Assembly: GCF_001039355.2 (NCBI RefSeq)
Contig: NW_019774626.1
Span: forward strand, 286,550-350,549
Length of the DNA stretch: 64,000 bases
Source: Lingula anatina
Taxonomy: Eukaryota > Brachiopoda > Lingulata > Lingulida > Lingulidae
Direction: 5' to 3'
Part shown: in pieces, positions 11,416 to 22,027 of the stretch
How the letters are laid out: every line of letters begins with the position of its first letter
Position numbering within the stretch: position 1 is the first letter of the stretch
Made by a program: the position numbers and the translations under genes
The notes under the pieces: model-generated
Databases searched by the model: none
Told to the model about the DNA's origin: nothing
What the model saw: the letters and a program-made list of their open reading frames with translations, nothing else

Positions 11416-12245
11416 ATTTATCAAATGAATAAAATACATTTGTTTTTCTGAATCTTTTTCGTCCACTGAAATATTGTTTATTAAATTGAATAATAAGTAT
11501 AGCTCTAAATTAATCAAATATATTTTTTGATTTGGAGTGGATCACAAAGATTCCATTGACGTGAACACACTGTGTCCTAGTTTTCTTCAAACGTAAGCTA
11601 GCACTAAAATTAGAAACAAATGACGAAAAATGGCCTCGAATTAACCACGTTTCTGCCTTCGTAATTTGAACGGATATGATTCCGTTAATCTAGATGTCCA
11701 CGGCTGTCTTCAAAACCTTTTAGCACACTTAACATGTTTTTAAAAATGATAATGGTGTAAGCAATCTGTATTATTCACCGGCGAATGGACTGAAAACAGT
11801 CGTAATTTATAAAAAGGTGTAAATACATTCTTAAAAGCTGCATCAAAATTGAATTTTAATTCTTTTAATAAAGAATGATATGCTATGAATTTTAATAGGT
11901 ACACACGCTCTAGCAGTGTCCATTCGAAATACCAAGTGTTATATAAGCATTTTTGCTTTTATTTCTGTATGGAACACTCTCATCCACTTTCCTTTCCTAA
12001 CAATTATTAATGTCTTCTCTGATTACACTATATGGGACTTGTTACCGTTTACCTTATTTTCATAAATATAGCATCCTCCATGTTATCAGTTGGCTAATGA
12101 TCTCGCCGCCACAAATCGCTCTTCCACGCAACCACAGTACGGGGAAATGACTCAGGCGGACATTGCCCAAAATATAGACTATATATTGCAGATGTTAATT
12201 AAAGGTCGATCTTCAATTCAAATAAGTTCTACTTCTTCTTTATGT
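11416..12245. other. Intergenic, nothing firm
   Basis: A frame from about 12072 to 12272 (containing GEMTQADIAQNIDYILQ) looks protein-like and follows a possible acceptor (GTTATCAG, to 12089), but it has no ATG, and I recognise no family. It may be a decayed exon or retroelement fragment. Confidence 0.35.
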
Positions 12246-12248
12246 GTC

Positions 12249-12256
12249 GATAAAAG
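12249..12256 (+). promoter_or_regulatory. TATA-like box of the 12377 gene
   Basis: GATAAAAG, about 125 bp before the chosen ATG. Weaker than the other promoters. Confidence 0.4.
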
Positions 12257-12376
12257 GCTGACCAGCTCTTGATAATTCAGTTCAGTTACGACATCCACGA
12301 GGCGAGCCTGGTACAGCTACGTGTGGAACGAGACGTAGGTTTTACAAGCTCTGACAACCGTGGCACAAACAGACAC

Positions 12377-13096
12377 ATGGAAATAAACACCCTTTTTACT
12401 GTCCGAGGAACAACGGCGGTGTTGTTATTGTTGTTTCTATGGATGGACTTTGGCTATGCTCAGAATTACGGAGGTTACACCACCCCGGGCTATTATTACC
12501 CACCGCCAGCTGCGTACGGTTACCCCCCACCCGCCTACGGTGGTGCACCCTACTACGCCAATGCTCCATATGGCTACGCTCCCTACGGTATATATGACGC
12601 CGGCTACGGTAGGGGGTATCTAGGGGGTGGACGCTATACAGGGTACGGCGCTGGACAAGGTGTGTACAGAGATGTCGGCCAATATGGGACAAACCAAGGG
12701 TACGGAAACGCTGCCGGGTATGGTGGATTTGGTCAAGGCGCCAACAAAGCGTACAACGGATTTGGTCAGAACTACGGTGGCTTTGGGAATCGTGCAAGCA
12801 ACGGCTATAATTCCTACTCCGCGGTGAGCAAGACGTACAATGCCGTCAAACAAGAGGGCGGTTTCAGTGACGAAGGGGCCAGCGGAAACTATGGTGCGGT
12901 TGGAAACCAGGCTGGGTACGGGAACGCCGCCAAGGAGGGTCTATACCGCCAGGGTTATAACGGTGGTTACGGCGCAGGGACAGGCGGATACGGCACAAGA
13001 TACGGTGCTGCTGTAGGCCAGTATGGAACGTTGACTCAAGGCTTGGGGTACGGCGGGGGTGCAGGGGCCTATGGGGTCGGTCCTTACTACGGATAG
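12377..13096 (+). CDS. Secreted Gly-Tyr-rich structural protein, core family
   Basis: The frame is open from 12269, but ATG 12377 is chosen because it puts a typical signal peptide first (TAVLLLLFLWMDFGYA, cleavage before QNYGG), giving 239 residues. An N-terminal Tyr/Pro/Gly region (GYYYPPPAAYGYPPPAYGG) is followed by GYG repeats, then the core: GVYRDVGQYGTNQGYG, GYGGFGQGANKAYNGFGQNY, YSAVSKTYNAV at about 147-157, and YGAVGNQAGYG. The Gly/Tyr tail ends in GPYYG. No Cys in the mature part. The TAG stop is directly followed by a donor (TAG|GTGAGA), so the coding exon ends exactly with the stop codon; the 3' exon starts at 14090. Tyr is abundant, which suits DOPA or dityrosine chemistry (inference). 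Confidence 0.88.
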   Translation: MEINTLFTVRGTTAVLLLLFLWMDFGYAQNYGGYTTPGYYYPPPAAYGYPPPAYGGAPYYANAPYGYAPYGIYDAGYGRGYLGGGRYTGYGAGQGVYRDVGQYGTNQGYGNAAGYGGFGQGANKAYNGFGQNYGGFGNRASNGYNSYSAVSKTYNAVKQEGGFSDEGASGNYGAVGNQAGYGNAAKEGLYRQGYNGGYGAGTGGYGTRYGAAVGQYGTLTQGLGYGGGAGAYGVGPYYG

Positions 13097-13164
13097 GTGA
13101 GATCTTATTTAACGCATACAGTGCACGTAGTATTTGTACAAGAGAGTTTGAAAGTTGCTGATAA

Positions 13165-13210
13165 ATGCCCCCCCCCAAAAAAAAAATAAATAAATAAATA
13201 AATAAAAATC
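13165..13210. repeat. Poly-C, poly-A and (AAAT)n low-complexity tract
   Basis: A run of C, then A, then AAAT units, within the 3'UTR intron of the 12377 gene. It resembles the A-rich tail of a short retroelement, but no body was identified. Confidence 0.7.
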
Positions 13211-14089
13211 TTGCCCTTGATTCCCCACAAAAATTTATTTTAGATATGATCAGTCCCTTCGCAAGGCTAGCATGACCGAACGCTTTGACAACTCAGAGAA
13301 ATATTTTTACACAAATTTTATATGCTATTCCAGAGCCCTCTTTATAGTGTTTTAATTCAATGGGCCAGAACTCTTAATTTTTATTTCTCAAAATTCTTCC
13401 ACTATACTTCAGTGGAATTACATTTGGTATTGCCTTTCCTTAAGTACGTGATTATTATGACTTTACAGCTTTTTTACAGCCATTCAACAGAGAAATGCTT
13501 GTTCAATTAAACAAAACCAGCTTGGACTAACGAAGGCGTCAAGATTATGCTCTCTTTATAAACTGTTGCTACCTCTATCCAGATGATGACTTTATTTAAG
13601 AATTATGGAAAATATTCCATACTATAAATGTCACTTAAACAAGTCGTCTTGTGATCTTATAAAGAATCTTGAACAAATTTACAATACTCCGTTTGACATC
13701 AAAAACCACGACATCGGGAAACATCTGACAGAGAGGCTGTATAGTGGTGGGAGTCTGGTTGAATGAAATGATCATATATTAAAAGTTTGTCAAGATGAAT
13801 TGAAAGAGAAAAAAGACCTAGAGCAGTAAACAAGTGAGCAGACGAAAGTCGATTTATTCGCATTTTTAGGAGATAACAGTTAAAACTAAAAAAACTTCAT
13901 TTCGACATAGCGTGTTTAGACCCCTTTGAACTGACTGTCGACTCTGATCAAAACTCTCATTTAAAATAAAAACTCAAGGCAGTTTATAGGTTATATTAAG
14001 ATGGAGGAGCTGTGTAATCCTCATCCCGTCAAATGATTCTACAAGTAATATCTGTCAACAATGAATGCCAATTTTCCTCATATTTTCAG

Positions 14090-14315
14090 ACAACCCCGTA
14101 TCACGAAGAGGAAACCAGATGATAGAATACAGACTTCCTCGAACCCCAAACAGCGCTCAAGGCACCGACTCCCAAGTATCTTCGAACCCGTTCGCATATC
14201 GTAAAATATATATGTCATCTTTAAATTATTTCATCATACATATGTTCATATAAGTACTTAATCTTAGTATTGTGTTACGTAGTAAAAGATTAAATAAATA
14301 TATTTGATTGTATTA
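14090..14315 (+). other. Untranslated 3' exon of the 12377 gene, with conserved 3'UTR block
   Basis: Acceptor CATATTTTCAG ends at 14089. Block at 14118-14196: GATGATAGAA, CAGCGCTCAAGG, CACCGACTCCCAA, TATCTTCGAACCC. AATAAA at 14293-14298. Confidence 0.75.
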
Positions 14316-14595
14316 AAAACGACTTTGTTACGTCTATTGAAAGAGGTGTTACTAGTAGTTGTTTTTATTTGAAGTGTTCATTACAACTCCTTGTTTATTA
14401 AAGTGTTTACATTTTATGAGACACTCTTTAAATATCGAGATATATATACCTTGGAAATTTGTTAAGGATACAAAAGCTTAAATTTTGAACGTTTACCTAC
14501 TTATCTGAGTTTTATAATAAAATAGTCGAATGCCTAAACCGAGTCTCGGTCGACATCACTAATATGATGTTTGCAAAAATATAAAATAAATAAAT

Positions 14596-14611
14596 NNNNN
14601 NNNNNNNNNNN

Positions 14612-14656
<45 letters not shown>

Positions 14657-14671
14657 AATAAATAAATAAAA
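14596..14671. repeat. Assembly gap (16 N) inside (AAT)n/(AAAT)n tract
   Basis: N at 14596-14611, followed by AAT then AAAT units. The gap probably reflects the simple repeat. Confidence 0.9.
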
Positions 14672-15119
14672 AAGAAAAGGGCCCCAGTCAAAGTATGTTA
14701 TTGTATAGTAGTTTTTTGTGTGTGTGCACATTTCCTATTCAAAGTTCAGTGTAGTAGTGATAGGAGATAAATTTGACACAGCCAAGCATTGATAAACACA
14801 GATTTACAGATTTCTCATTTTGATAAGTGGGTGTGGGGGTGGTTTTTCTATGTCCAATCGCGGACGCCTACCAATGTAAACAAAATAAAGTAATTTTATA
14901 TATCTTTTTATACATCTTTCGCGAAATACATAAACTTGTTTACTATATCTTTCTTCTTCTCAATCTTTGTGATCTCACCTGCTCTATTTTCTCATTGGTG
15001 TGATTCGAGTTTAACAGTACACATGTCAATATGAAAATATTTTCTGATGGAAGTTGAGCTGTGTAGTACTAGTGTTCATATTGAGGAATTTTTTCAACTG
15101 TTCAATTTCTAAACAAAAT

Positions 15120-15960
15120 GAAAGCTCACCTGTACAAGCCCCCGTGCCAACACTTGGGACTTCATCAGACTCACAGAAGTTATACCCTCTACCAGGGCCG
15201 CAGTTATTATTGTGGACAATTTTTTGCTGAGGCGGTAGACATCAGATCAATATGACTGTCTATTTATCTGTGAAAAATCAATCTGTAGAGAGTACTGAAG
15301 TTATGAGTCAGCGTACACAAGTGAAAACTACTCACTATGACACTGTGCCGGACGTGAGACAGGTTGTGCCTTCCCCCGTCCTCGCTCAGTAATGGTCTGT
15401 GGGCCCGAATGTAAATAGCCTTCTTCATCCTACGGCTGAACCACAGGGCGTCGCGATTTAAGGACTTCCATACTGTCCCAACTGGTGGTGGTATGTTAAG
15501 GGGTATCAACGTTGATGTGTCTTGGTCTTCGGTGTTCATTCACTCTAGCCTTTAAAGACCTCGAGCTCCCAGTCTCACCGATGTATATTTGGTTGCAAAC
15601 CACTGCCCTCCTGCATTTTGCAAGAAATTTCATATACATAGGACCACTGATGTCCTTCTTGTCCTTTTTATCCTTAGCGTGACTCAGCGTTTTCTTAAGC
15701 GTCTGATGTGGTTTATAGCTGCCGGTGACTTTGTGTTTTATCTTATTTATTTATTTATTTTTTGAAAATGCGCCTCTAATGATTGGTAAGATTATTTTCT
15801 ATTTTTATGTTGCTCTTTTATCCGTGCGACTTAGATGCGCTTGGACTGCTCACTATACACTGTCTCCTTACTTAAGTACGAGTGATCTTGGACATCGTTA
15901 TTTTGTCCAAGGACTGATGAAGTCCCCAAGAGCTGGGTTGAAAGCTTAACAGGTACGTTT
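15120..15960 (-). mobile_element. Penelope-like retroelement remnant (GIY-YIG endonuclease end, with flanking hammerhead-like sequences)
   Basis: On the minus strand, codons from about 15728 down to 15510 include CNQIYIGETG followed by LKARVNEHRRP. This is the GIY-YIG signature of Penelope-like elements. After a frameshift near 15520-15530, the frame at 15539-15264 carries DALWFSRRMKKAIYIRAHRP and DGGRHNLS, the usual end of that endonuclease. The reverse transcriptase part is absent, so this is a 5'-truncated, frameshifted, inactive copy. It is flanked by related sequences in opposite orientation (15130-15175 and 15910-15985, both with CTGATGAAGTCC), which fit the terminal repeats of these elements. 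Identification is from family knowledge; no search was run. Confidence 0.8.
15905..15960 (+). ncRNA. Hammerhead-ribozyme-like core of a Penelope-like element
   Basis: CTGATGA at 15914-15920, a possible stem II (AGTCC paired with GGGTT using G-U pairs, at 15921-15939) and GAAA at 15940-15943: the conserved hammerhead core in the right order. Penelope-like elements are known to carry minimal hammerheads in their terminal repeats. The related sequence at about 15175-15130 (minus) keeps CTGATGA but has lost GAAA. Stems I and III are unclear, so activity is uncertain. Confidence 0.5.
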
Positions 15961-16860
15961 TCAGTTATTGTACAAATTGAACAGTTAAAACAAGTCTCAT
16001 TATGATCAAAACATTTTGTTTGGCTTTTCACAAAAAAAAAATGTGGTCCTTCTTATTTTCCCCTTTTTCATCTCTAGTAGACACGCTGGTCAGGACAGTA
16101 ATACCTACATATACGAGCTTATTATTCAAAAACAAACCTATGTAAAAAAAAAACCGATTATAAGGAAACACAAACCAATCAGCAGGCCTATTAAAAAAAA
16201 CGAAGTCGCTGTAGTCTTTCGTATTCATTGAGACCATACTATGAGCTGTGATGGGAGAAATGAACAGCGATATATAATATATGTGTATTGAAACACTCGA
16301 TATATAAACAGAGTAAAAAATTAAGGAAATAAAATAAACACGAGGACATTCCGTGCCCCCAACCAACCACCCACCCATATACATCGAGGGAAGAGTCGGG
16401 GAGAACGAAACGAAAAAAAAAATAGTTTTTTATCACCATATCATTTTCCACATCCTGTCAACGTGTAGGCCTACCTATTTAGTTTTCTATGAATAGAAGC
16501 AAAAAAGAAGTGGAAGAAAAACTGTCAAAAAAAAAAACATTTGAAGTGAAAGACATAAATTAAGGTGAAATACCTGAAGACTTGAAGTGGTCTCATCTCC
16601 CCTTTTTTAATGATATAATTAGAGAGGGCATGGTCACAGTGAACCGGGTCGTGTATCGGGTGCAGTGATAAACAACAGCAAACCTCTCATTAAAATAAGT
16701 TCACTTGTAAATTGCAGTTGGATATCTTACTAATGAACTCTCTCCAGCGTTCACGAGATAGGTTTTGCGGTGTAATAAGTTGTACTTGTAAATTTCAACA
16801 CGAAGATGCGAAAATAATTTGGCAGGTTGTTTAAGAAACCAACCGCGCGTGGCCCAGTGG
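15961..16860. other. Intergenic, no gene seen
   Basis: AT-rich sequence with A-runs. A tRNA A-box-like stretch (TGGCCCAGTGG at about 16850) directly precedes the TATA box of the next gene. Confidence 0.5.
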
Positions 16861-16870
16861 TCACGGGCGG

Positions 16871-16877
16871 TATATAA
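16871..16877 (+). promoter_or_regulatory. TATA box of the 16965 gene
   Basis: TATATAA, 88-94 bp before the ATG. Confidence 0.65.
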
Positions 16878-16964
16878 CAATAATCATTTCATAGTTTGAC
16901 TGAGCTGGACCTGAGGGGAGCCGAATATACGAACTCATCTGTTCCTTCGGTTTGAATACCAAGG

Positions 16965-17726
16965 ATGTTGTATCTGTCTCTAGTACTGTTGACTCTATTC
17001 ACCGGGGGCAGGTCTCAGTATGCTGCCCCCGGGTATACGACCGGATACGGGGGTTACCCCCCGGTGTACGGCAACACGTACGGCTACAGTGGTGGGGGAT
17101 ATAGGTATCCTGCACCAGTAACATACGGAGGGTATAACGGTGGTTATTATGCCCCAGGGTACGTCTATCCAGTGTATCCAGGATACGGCGGTGGGTACGG
17201 CTACGGCTACGGCTACCCAGCCTACGGTGGAATTGGAGGGTACGGTGCAGGGGGATACGGTGGAGGCTTAGGGGCGTACGGCGGAGCACAAGCGGGGCAG
17301 GGCGCCTACCAGGCAGGGGCATTAGGACAGGGAAACAGGGGCTACGGAAACGCGCAGGGCTACGGCGGTTTCGGCCAGAACGCTAACAAAGGCTATCAGG
17401 GATATGGTCAAAACACTGGCGCGTATGGTGAACAGAACAATAACGGTTACACTTCGTATTCTGCCGTGAGTAAAACGTATAATGCCGTGAATCAGGAGGG
17501 GAAATACGACAACTTTGGAGGCACCGGTCAGTATGGGGCGGTAGGGAACACGAACGGCTACGGCTCCGCCAACCAGCTCGGCAACTATCAGCAGGGACAA
17601 ACCGGGTACAACCAAGGTTACGGACAGGGCTACGGACAGAACTACGGACTAGCGCAAAACCAGTATGGAGCCTACGGGCTGGGGGCGGGATATGGAAATG
17701 GAGCTGGCTACTATGGCGTTGGCTGA
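16965..17726 (+). CDS. Secreted Gly-Tyr-rich structural protein, core family
   Basis: 253 residues. Signal peptide 1-17 (LYLSLVLLTLFTGGRS, cleavage before QYAAPG). The N-terminal half is a GYGG/GYYAPGY/YPGYGG repeat region (about 18-115). The core follows: GYGGFGQNANKGYQGYG, NNNGYTSYSAVSKTYNAV (YSAV at about 165), EGKYDNFGGTGQYGAVG. The tail is Gln/Gly/Tyr-rich (GYGQGYGQNYG) and ends in GYYGVG. No Cys. The post-core segment EGKYDNF closely matches EGKFGNYD at the start of exon 2 of the 33919 gene, which helps confirm that gene's splice. A donor (GTACGT at 17736) lies 9 nt after the stop; the 3' exon starts at 18999. Extracellular matrix role inferred. Confidence 0.88.
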   Translation: MLYLSLVLLTLFTGGRSQYAAPGYTTGYGGYPPVYGNTYGYSGGGYRYPAPVTYGGYNGGYYAPGYVYPVYPGYGGGYGYGYGYPAYGGIGGYGAGGYGGGLGAYGGAQAGQGAYQAGALGQGNRGYGNAQGYGGFGQNANKGYQGYGQNTGAYGEQNNNGYTSYSAVSKTYNAVNQEGKYDNFGGTGQYGAVGNTNGYGSANQLGNYQQGQTGYNQGYGQGYGQNYGLAQNQYGAYGLGAGYGNGAGYYGVG

Positions 17727-18789
17727 AAACCACATGTACGTTTCCTTACCAGTCTTTTTTTAAAACTTATTATTAAACGTGAAAATCTGATTTGGTCTAC
17801 CAATTTTGAATGAAATTTACTTACAAAGGGTGATAAAGAGTCAAATTTTAAGTTTAAAATGCATTCTATGCATTTTTCTGTTCCTATAAAACCTTATTTT
17901 ATATTTGTTTAACACCATGCGCGTGCATTCAATGGAAAACATTAAATGAAACAGATTTTCATCGATATTCTCTTGACATTCAGTGTGCGTTAATTTTTCT
18001 CATTCATTCGAAACTCGTTTTCTAGTACACTCTTTGATCACCATATTTTATATGAAATTCGTTGCATTCTCCCACCACGATGAGACTCCGTGACCTATCC
18101 CAAATTTTGATGCCGTATTATACTCCTTTTGAAGTTAACATGTTTTCATCATGGTATATGAAAGCGTTAAAATCACAAAATCTGCTTTAATATTTTTAAA
18201 ACAAAAATCTACCCATGTGCCTCTTAATAAATCATAATTTAGAAATAAACCGGACAAGCTAACAAAGCTTCAAAATACGACAAATGGCAAAGTGTTGTGC
18301 GGTGCGTGTAAAAATCCCAGATGCTACCAATACAACTTCTAGACTTGCTGTTGTAACGCTGATGTTTAAAATAGTCAGTAACCTACCAAAAAAGCCAGAA
18401 AATTACGCTACTTGGTTTAATTGGAGCTCTCAAACTTCAACCTAATTGTCTTAAATTTAATAAGCAGTATAATATACGTGTATACTTGAAAATATGAGCG
18501 GTATTATAATGGGTTTTACATTGCAAATTAAAAACTATGTCAAATCTGCTTAATGTGAAAATTCACGAGTTTTAACATCTGTTGATAATTTGTAGCCATT
18601 TAGCAATGATTTTACTTCGAAGGACAGCTATTTAGCAATGTCTTCATTTAATGGAGAGAAACTATCTCTATAAAAACAACAACAGCAAATGGATGCGGAA
18701 AGGCCTGTTTTGATAATTTATCTCCAAGTAACAATCAAGTATATATAATTTTCTTATCAAATCATGAGAGCGTAGTAGAATTGAACGGT

Positions 18790-18840
18790 TGGTACTATGC
18801 GCAGTGGTATACCGCCATACTGGCAATTCACTTTGTATGA
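18790..18840 (+). repeat. Possible tRNA-derived SINE fragment
   Basis: TGCGCAGTGGTATACCGCC resembles a tRNA A box. A related sequence (GGCGCAGTGGTATACTACAA) is present in the opposite orientation at about 21841-21872. Fragmentary. Confidence 0.3.
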
Positions 18841-18921
18841 TTAAATTTACAGTATATATAGCCCATAATGTGGATAATTTTTTAAAGTATTGCGTGGCGT
18901 GTTCATGTTTTTGCTCAGTTT

Positions 18922-18926
<5 letters not shown>

Positions 18927-18952
<26 letters not shown>
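18927..18952. repeat. (GT)n microsatellite
   Basis: About 13 units, in the 3'UTR intron of the 16965 gene about 45 bp before the acceptor. Confidence 0.9.
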
Positions 18953-18957
<5 letters not shown>

Positions 18958-18998
18958 AATAAGCTTATCTAAACTGAACTTTTCCCTGTTTGTTTCAG

Positions 18999-19225
18999 AG
19001 AGCAGGGAGCTGAAGTGAGAATTCTCAGAGCTTGGGCAGTCATTATTAGAAGTCGACCAGCAACTCGCACAGTACAGCAAACACCGACTCCCTACGACTG
19101 CGAAACTGACCGCCACAGGAACTCTAGATGACACACACCTTTCCCCGAGTCTCTTCTTGGTTATTTTCTATTTATTTTATACTTTTTTAGACCTTGTAAC
19201 GTGAGAATAAATTATAAATATGTAT
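18999..19225 (+). other. Untranslated 3' exon of the 16965 gene, with conserved 3'UTR block
   Basis: Acceptor TTTGTTTCAG ends at 18998. Block at 19041-19120: TTATTAGAAGTC, CGCACAGTACAGCAAA, CACCGACTCCC, TGCGAAACTGACCGCC. AATAAA at 19206-19211. Confidence 0.75.
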
Positions 19226-19643
19226 CTGACTGTTCTCTCTTACTTTTCCTTTTTTCCTATAATTAAGAAGGTTTAAAGGAACATACTGTATATTCCATCA
19301 AATATTCTGTCAACATGCATGTAGATCTAAAGATCGACATCGTGACAATTTGTACACCGGGTACTGGCAATTTTAATCAAATCTAAAAGTTAAATATTTA
19401 TCAGACTGTCATATATATAGTCGTACGCACTTGAGTCGTACACATGCATAACTAATTTAATTGAATTCATGACTAAGTAGATATCGGCATTTGTTTAATT
19501 ATGGTCATACTTTTACTTGGTCATTTTACAGATTTTTGTAAACAGATAGTACTGAAAAGTCCCGATTGGGTATTAAATCCCGGGATAGACGTTGAACATT
19601 AAATGGTAGTTTTAACGTTATTGGTCACATTCTACCCTCTACC

Positions 19644-19907
19644 TACCCTCTACCAGGGCCACGGATTGATTTTTCACTAGATATTCACAGATATGTCTCT
19701 GGTTTTTCTCTGTACTGTACTTTCGCTTTCGCAACGAAAATGTCTACATAATAATAATAAGAAGAATAACTGCGGCCCTGGTAGAGGGTACCCGCGAGTT
19801 TTATTATGTGAAGTTATCTTTTAGACTGCAGTAAAGTACCATCCTTTATCTAGAGACATATCTGTGAAAATTTAGTTAAAAACCAGTCTGTGGCCCTGGT
19901 GTAGTGA
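19644..19907. repeat. Foldback repeat (ACCCTCTACC family)
   Basis: The left arm (19644-19742) reads ACCCTCTACCAGGGCCAC, then ATTCACAGATATGTCTCT. The right arm (about 19845-19907) carries the reverse complement: AGAGACATATCTGTGAAAAT and GTGGCCCTGGT. A second inverted GGCCCTGGTAGAGGGT is at 19774-19789. A direct relative lies at 2501-2596, and ACCCTCTACCAGGGCCGC is at 15184-15201. Confidence 0.65.
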
Positions 19908-20067
19908 CTTCTCATATTTCATATACACTGCTATCAGGGGTTTATCCAGCAAGAAGATAGTCCAGCAGAAAGATTCATAAAGTAATGAGAAAGTGCCCTT
20001 GTAAACTTTATATCGATGGCCTCCTCCCCCTCTTCTTTCATCTTCTCCTCCTTTTCTCTCTCTTTGC

Positions 20068-20068
20068 C

Positions 20069-20124
<56 letters not shown>

Positions 20125-20130
20125 TGTGTT
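20068..20130. repeat. (CT)n then (GT)n microsatellite
   Basis: About 18 CT units followed by about 12 GT units. Confidence 0.95.
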
Positions 20131-20958
20131 TGTGTGTGTGACTGCATTGTTATACCACGTATCCAAGACGATAAATGTTTGATAGGTATAGATTGGCTCA
20201 GGTACCGTGTGAGGAAAGATTGGACCTAAATTAAGTTTAGATCACACTTTTATTTTAAATTTCAATAGACCTTGGAAAATGTCCTTCCCTATTCTCAACA
20301 ATCACCGTAAAACTTATTGCAAAGGGCGTTAATAATTTGTGCCACTGTGCTTTGTGTGATATCCAATTGCGACAGATGCCCTTTGGTGCAATCTGGTTGC
20401 TTACGTCACGAACGTCCTTCTCTTTCAGACACTGGTATTGATAAATCTTTGGACAAGCAGAGTTTCTTTACTGTACTTAAAATGTTTATGATGTACTCCG
20501 TGACTTTAAATAATCACAGAAGAGGATCAAAGATAATTGCATTTTATTATAGATGCACTTGCCTCAGATATTTCAATAATCCGTTGAATGCCATCAGTGA
20601 GAATATAAGTCGCAAAAAACAAACTCGAGACATCAAGGGCATAATAATAATAATAACCAGGAAATTCATTGGGCGGACTTACTACATTTCTATTACTCAT
20701 TTCCTCGTAATGGTCAAGAGTGCCTTTGGTTATTTAGCTGTGGTTTGGTAACATACCTAAATTGATACGAAAAGAAGATGAGCCTCGTTAAAACCTAATT
20801 ACTGCCTTTAATGGTTCACAAAACTATACGTCTCTATCCCCCAGACAGTCAAGGTCAAAAATGACTGGATTAAAAAAACATTAACGACCTTTTGATACTC
20901 TTTAAACCTACATTTAACATTTAAACCAGATAACGAGTAAAAAACAGATAGCTTCTGG

Positions 20959-20967
20959 TATAAAAAG
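20959..20967 (+). promoter_or_regulatory. TATA box for a separate 5' exon of the 22028 gene
   Basis: TATAAAAAG is a strong match. A non-coding first exon would run from about 20990 to a donor at 21038 (CCAA|GTAAGC). The next acceptor, TTTATTTTTCACAAG (to 22019), lies 8 nt before the ATG at 22028. No TATA box lies directly before 22028. Confidence 0.5.
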
Positions 20968-21071
20968 ACCAAAAGAAATAAAGAAAGAGAGAGTGGTAGG
21001 TCAGTTGCCGAGGAGGTTCACTCGTCAGCGCATCCAAGTAAGCAAACGATTTTATTGATTTTAACATTTAT

Positions 21072-21490
21072 TTAAGAAGAGATTAATTGCTTTTAACCTT
21101 ATTTAAATTTTATGTAAAATAAAGATTTATTAACCTGTGTCGGCATGATTATTCAACAATTGATTTAAAACATTTGGTTTAGAGGAGATTAATTGCTTTT
21201 TACTTTATTTGTTAATCTAGACATTATATGTAAAATAAAGTTTTATTAACTTGTGTCGGCATGATTATTCAAAAATTGATTTAAAACATTTGGTTTAGAG
21301 GAGATTAATTTTTTTATTTTATTTGTCAATCCAGACTTTACGTGTAAAATACAGTGATATTAGCTCGTGTCCACGATTAATTTAAACACTAAGAGATAAA
21401 TTGCTTTTTACTTTATTTGTCAATCTAGACGTTGTATGTAAATACAGTTCTAATATCTCTTGTATCCCCATGGTTATTCATGTAAAGGTG
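21072..21490. repeat. Tandem repeat of about 118 bp, four degenerate copies
   Basis: Units share AGATTAATTGCTTTT, TACTTTATTTGT, ATGTAAAATA and GTGTCGGCATGATTATTCA. The first two copies are the most alike and the fourth is the most decayed. They lie in the putative 5'UTR intron of the 22028 gene. Confidence 0.85.
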
Positions 21491-21940
21491 ATGTCGTTTA
21501 TTTACGTTTTTTTTTACTAAAGTCATGCCGCCAGTCTAAGGTAACGTGAGACACGAAAGAATAACAAAATTTAAGGTAATGGGAATGTTATAAATTGATC
21601 TGGTGATTGACGCCAAAGCCATGCATTTGCGGGGAATAGTGCGTGAGATTGCCGATAGACATATTCTGAACATTTGACTTATGTTGATCATTAAACACTG
21701 TGCCTTTTTGTGTGCGAAATATCGTTTGAAAGAACATTTTTTCTGGTAAATAAAGCGAAATAAAGGAATTTACTTTACCTCTTGATAATACGACTTCATG
21801 ACTAATACAAAAATTCAATTGCCTAAATGGCATGCTCAGTGTAAGTATTGTAGTATACCACTGCGCCAACAGTTCAAATACTACCTCACCGTTCAGAAAA
21901 GGGGAATGTTTAAAAAAATTAAACACCACGCGCGCGCGCG

Positions 21941-21942
21941 CG

Positions 21943-21973
<31 letters not shown>
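21941..21973. repeat. (CG)n/(CA)n microsatellite
   Basis: GCGCGCGCGCG, then about 14 CA units, about 45 bp before the putative acceptor of the 22028 gene. Confidence 0.9.
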
Positions 21974-21979
<6 letters not shown>

Positions 21980-22027
21980 CGCACGCACGCTTAAATATCC
22001 AATGTTTATTTTTCACAAGGTATCCTG

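Larger units (their letters stand above)
19226..20950. other. Intergenic region with repeats, no gene
   Basis: Contains the foldback at 19644-19907 and the microsatellite at 20068-20130. The long frame at 20317-20751 begins at TTG, has no promoter or recognisable domain, and is not called. Confidence 0.6.

Noticed and set aside
12090-12272. Possible exon with GEMTQADIAQNIDYILQ
   Set aside because: No ATG and no partner exon; cannot be joined in frame to the 12377 gene.
16848-16870. A-box-like TGGCCCAGTGG next to a TATA box
   Set aside because: Too short to call a tRNA or SINE; noted only in the intergenic entry.
20317-20751. 144-codon open frame
   Set aside because: Starts at TTG, has no ATG until deep inside, no promoter, low-complexity AT-rich composition and no recognisable domain.
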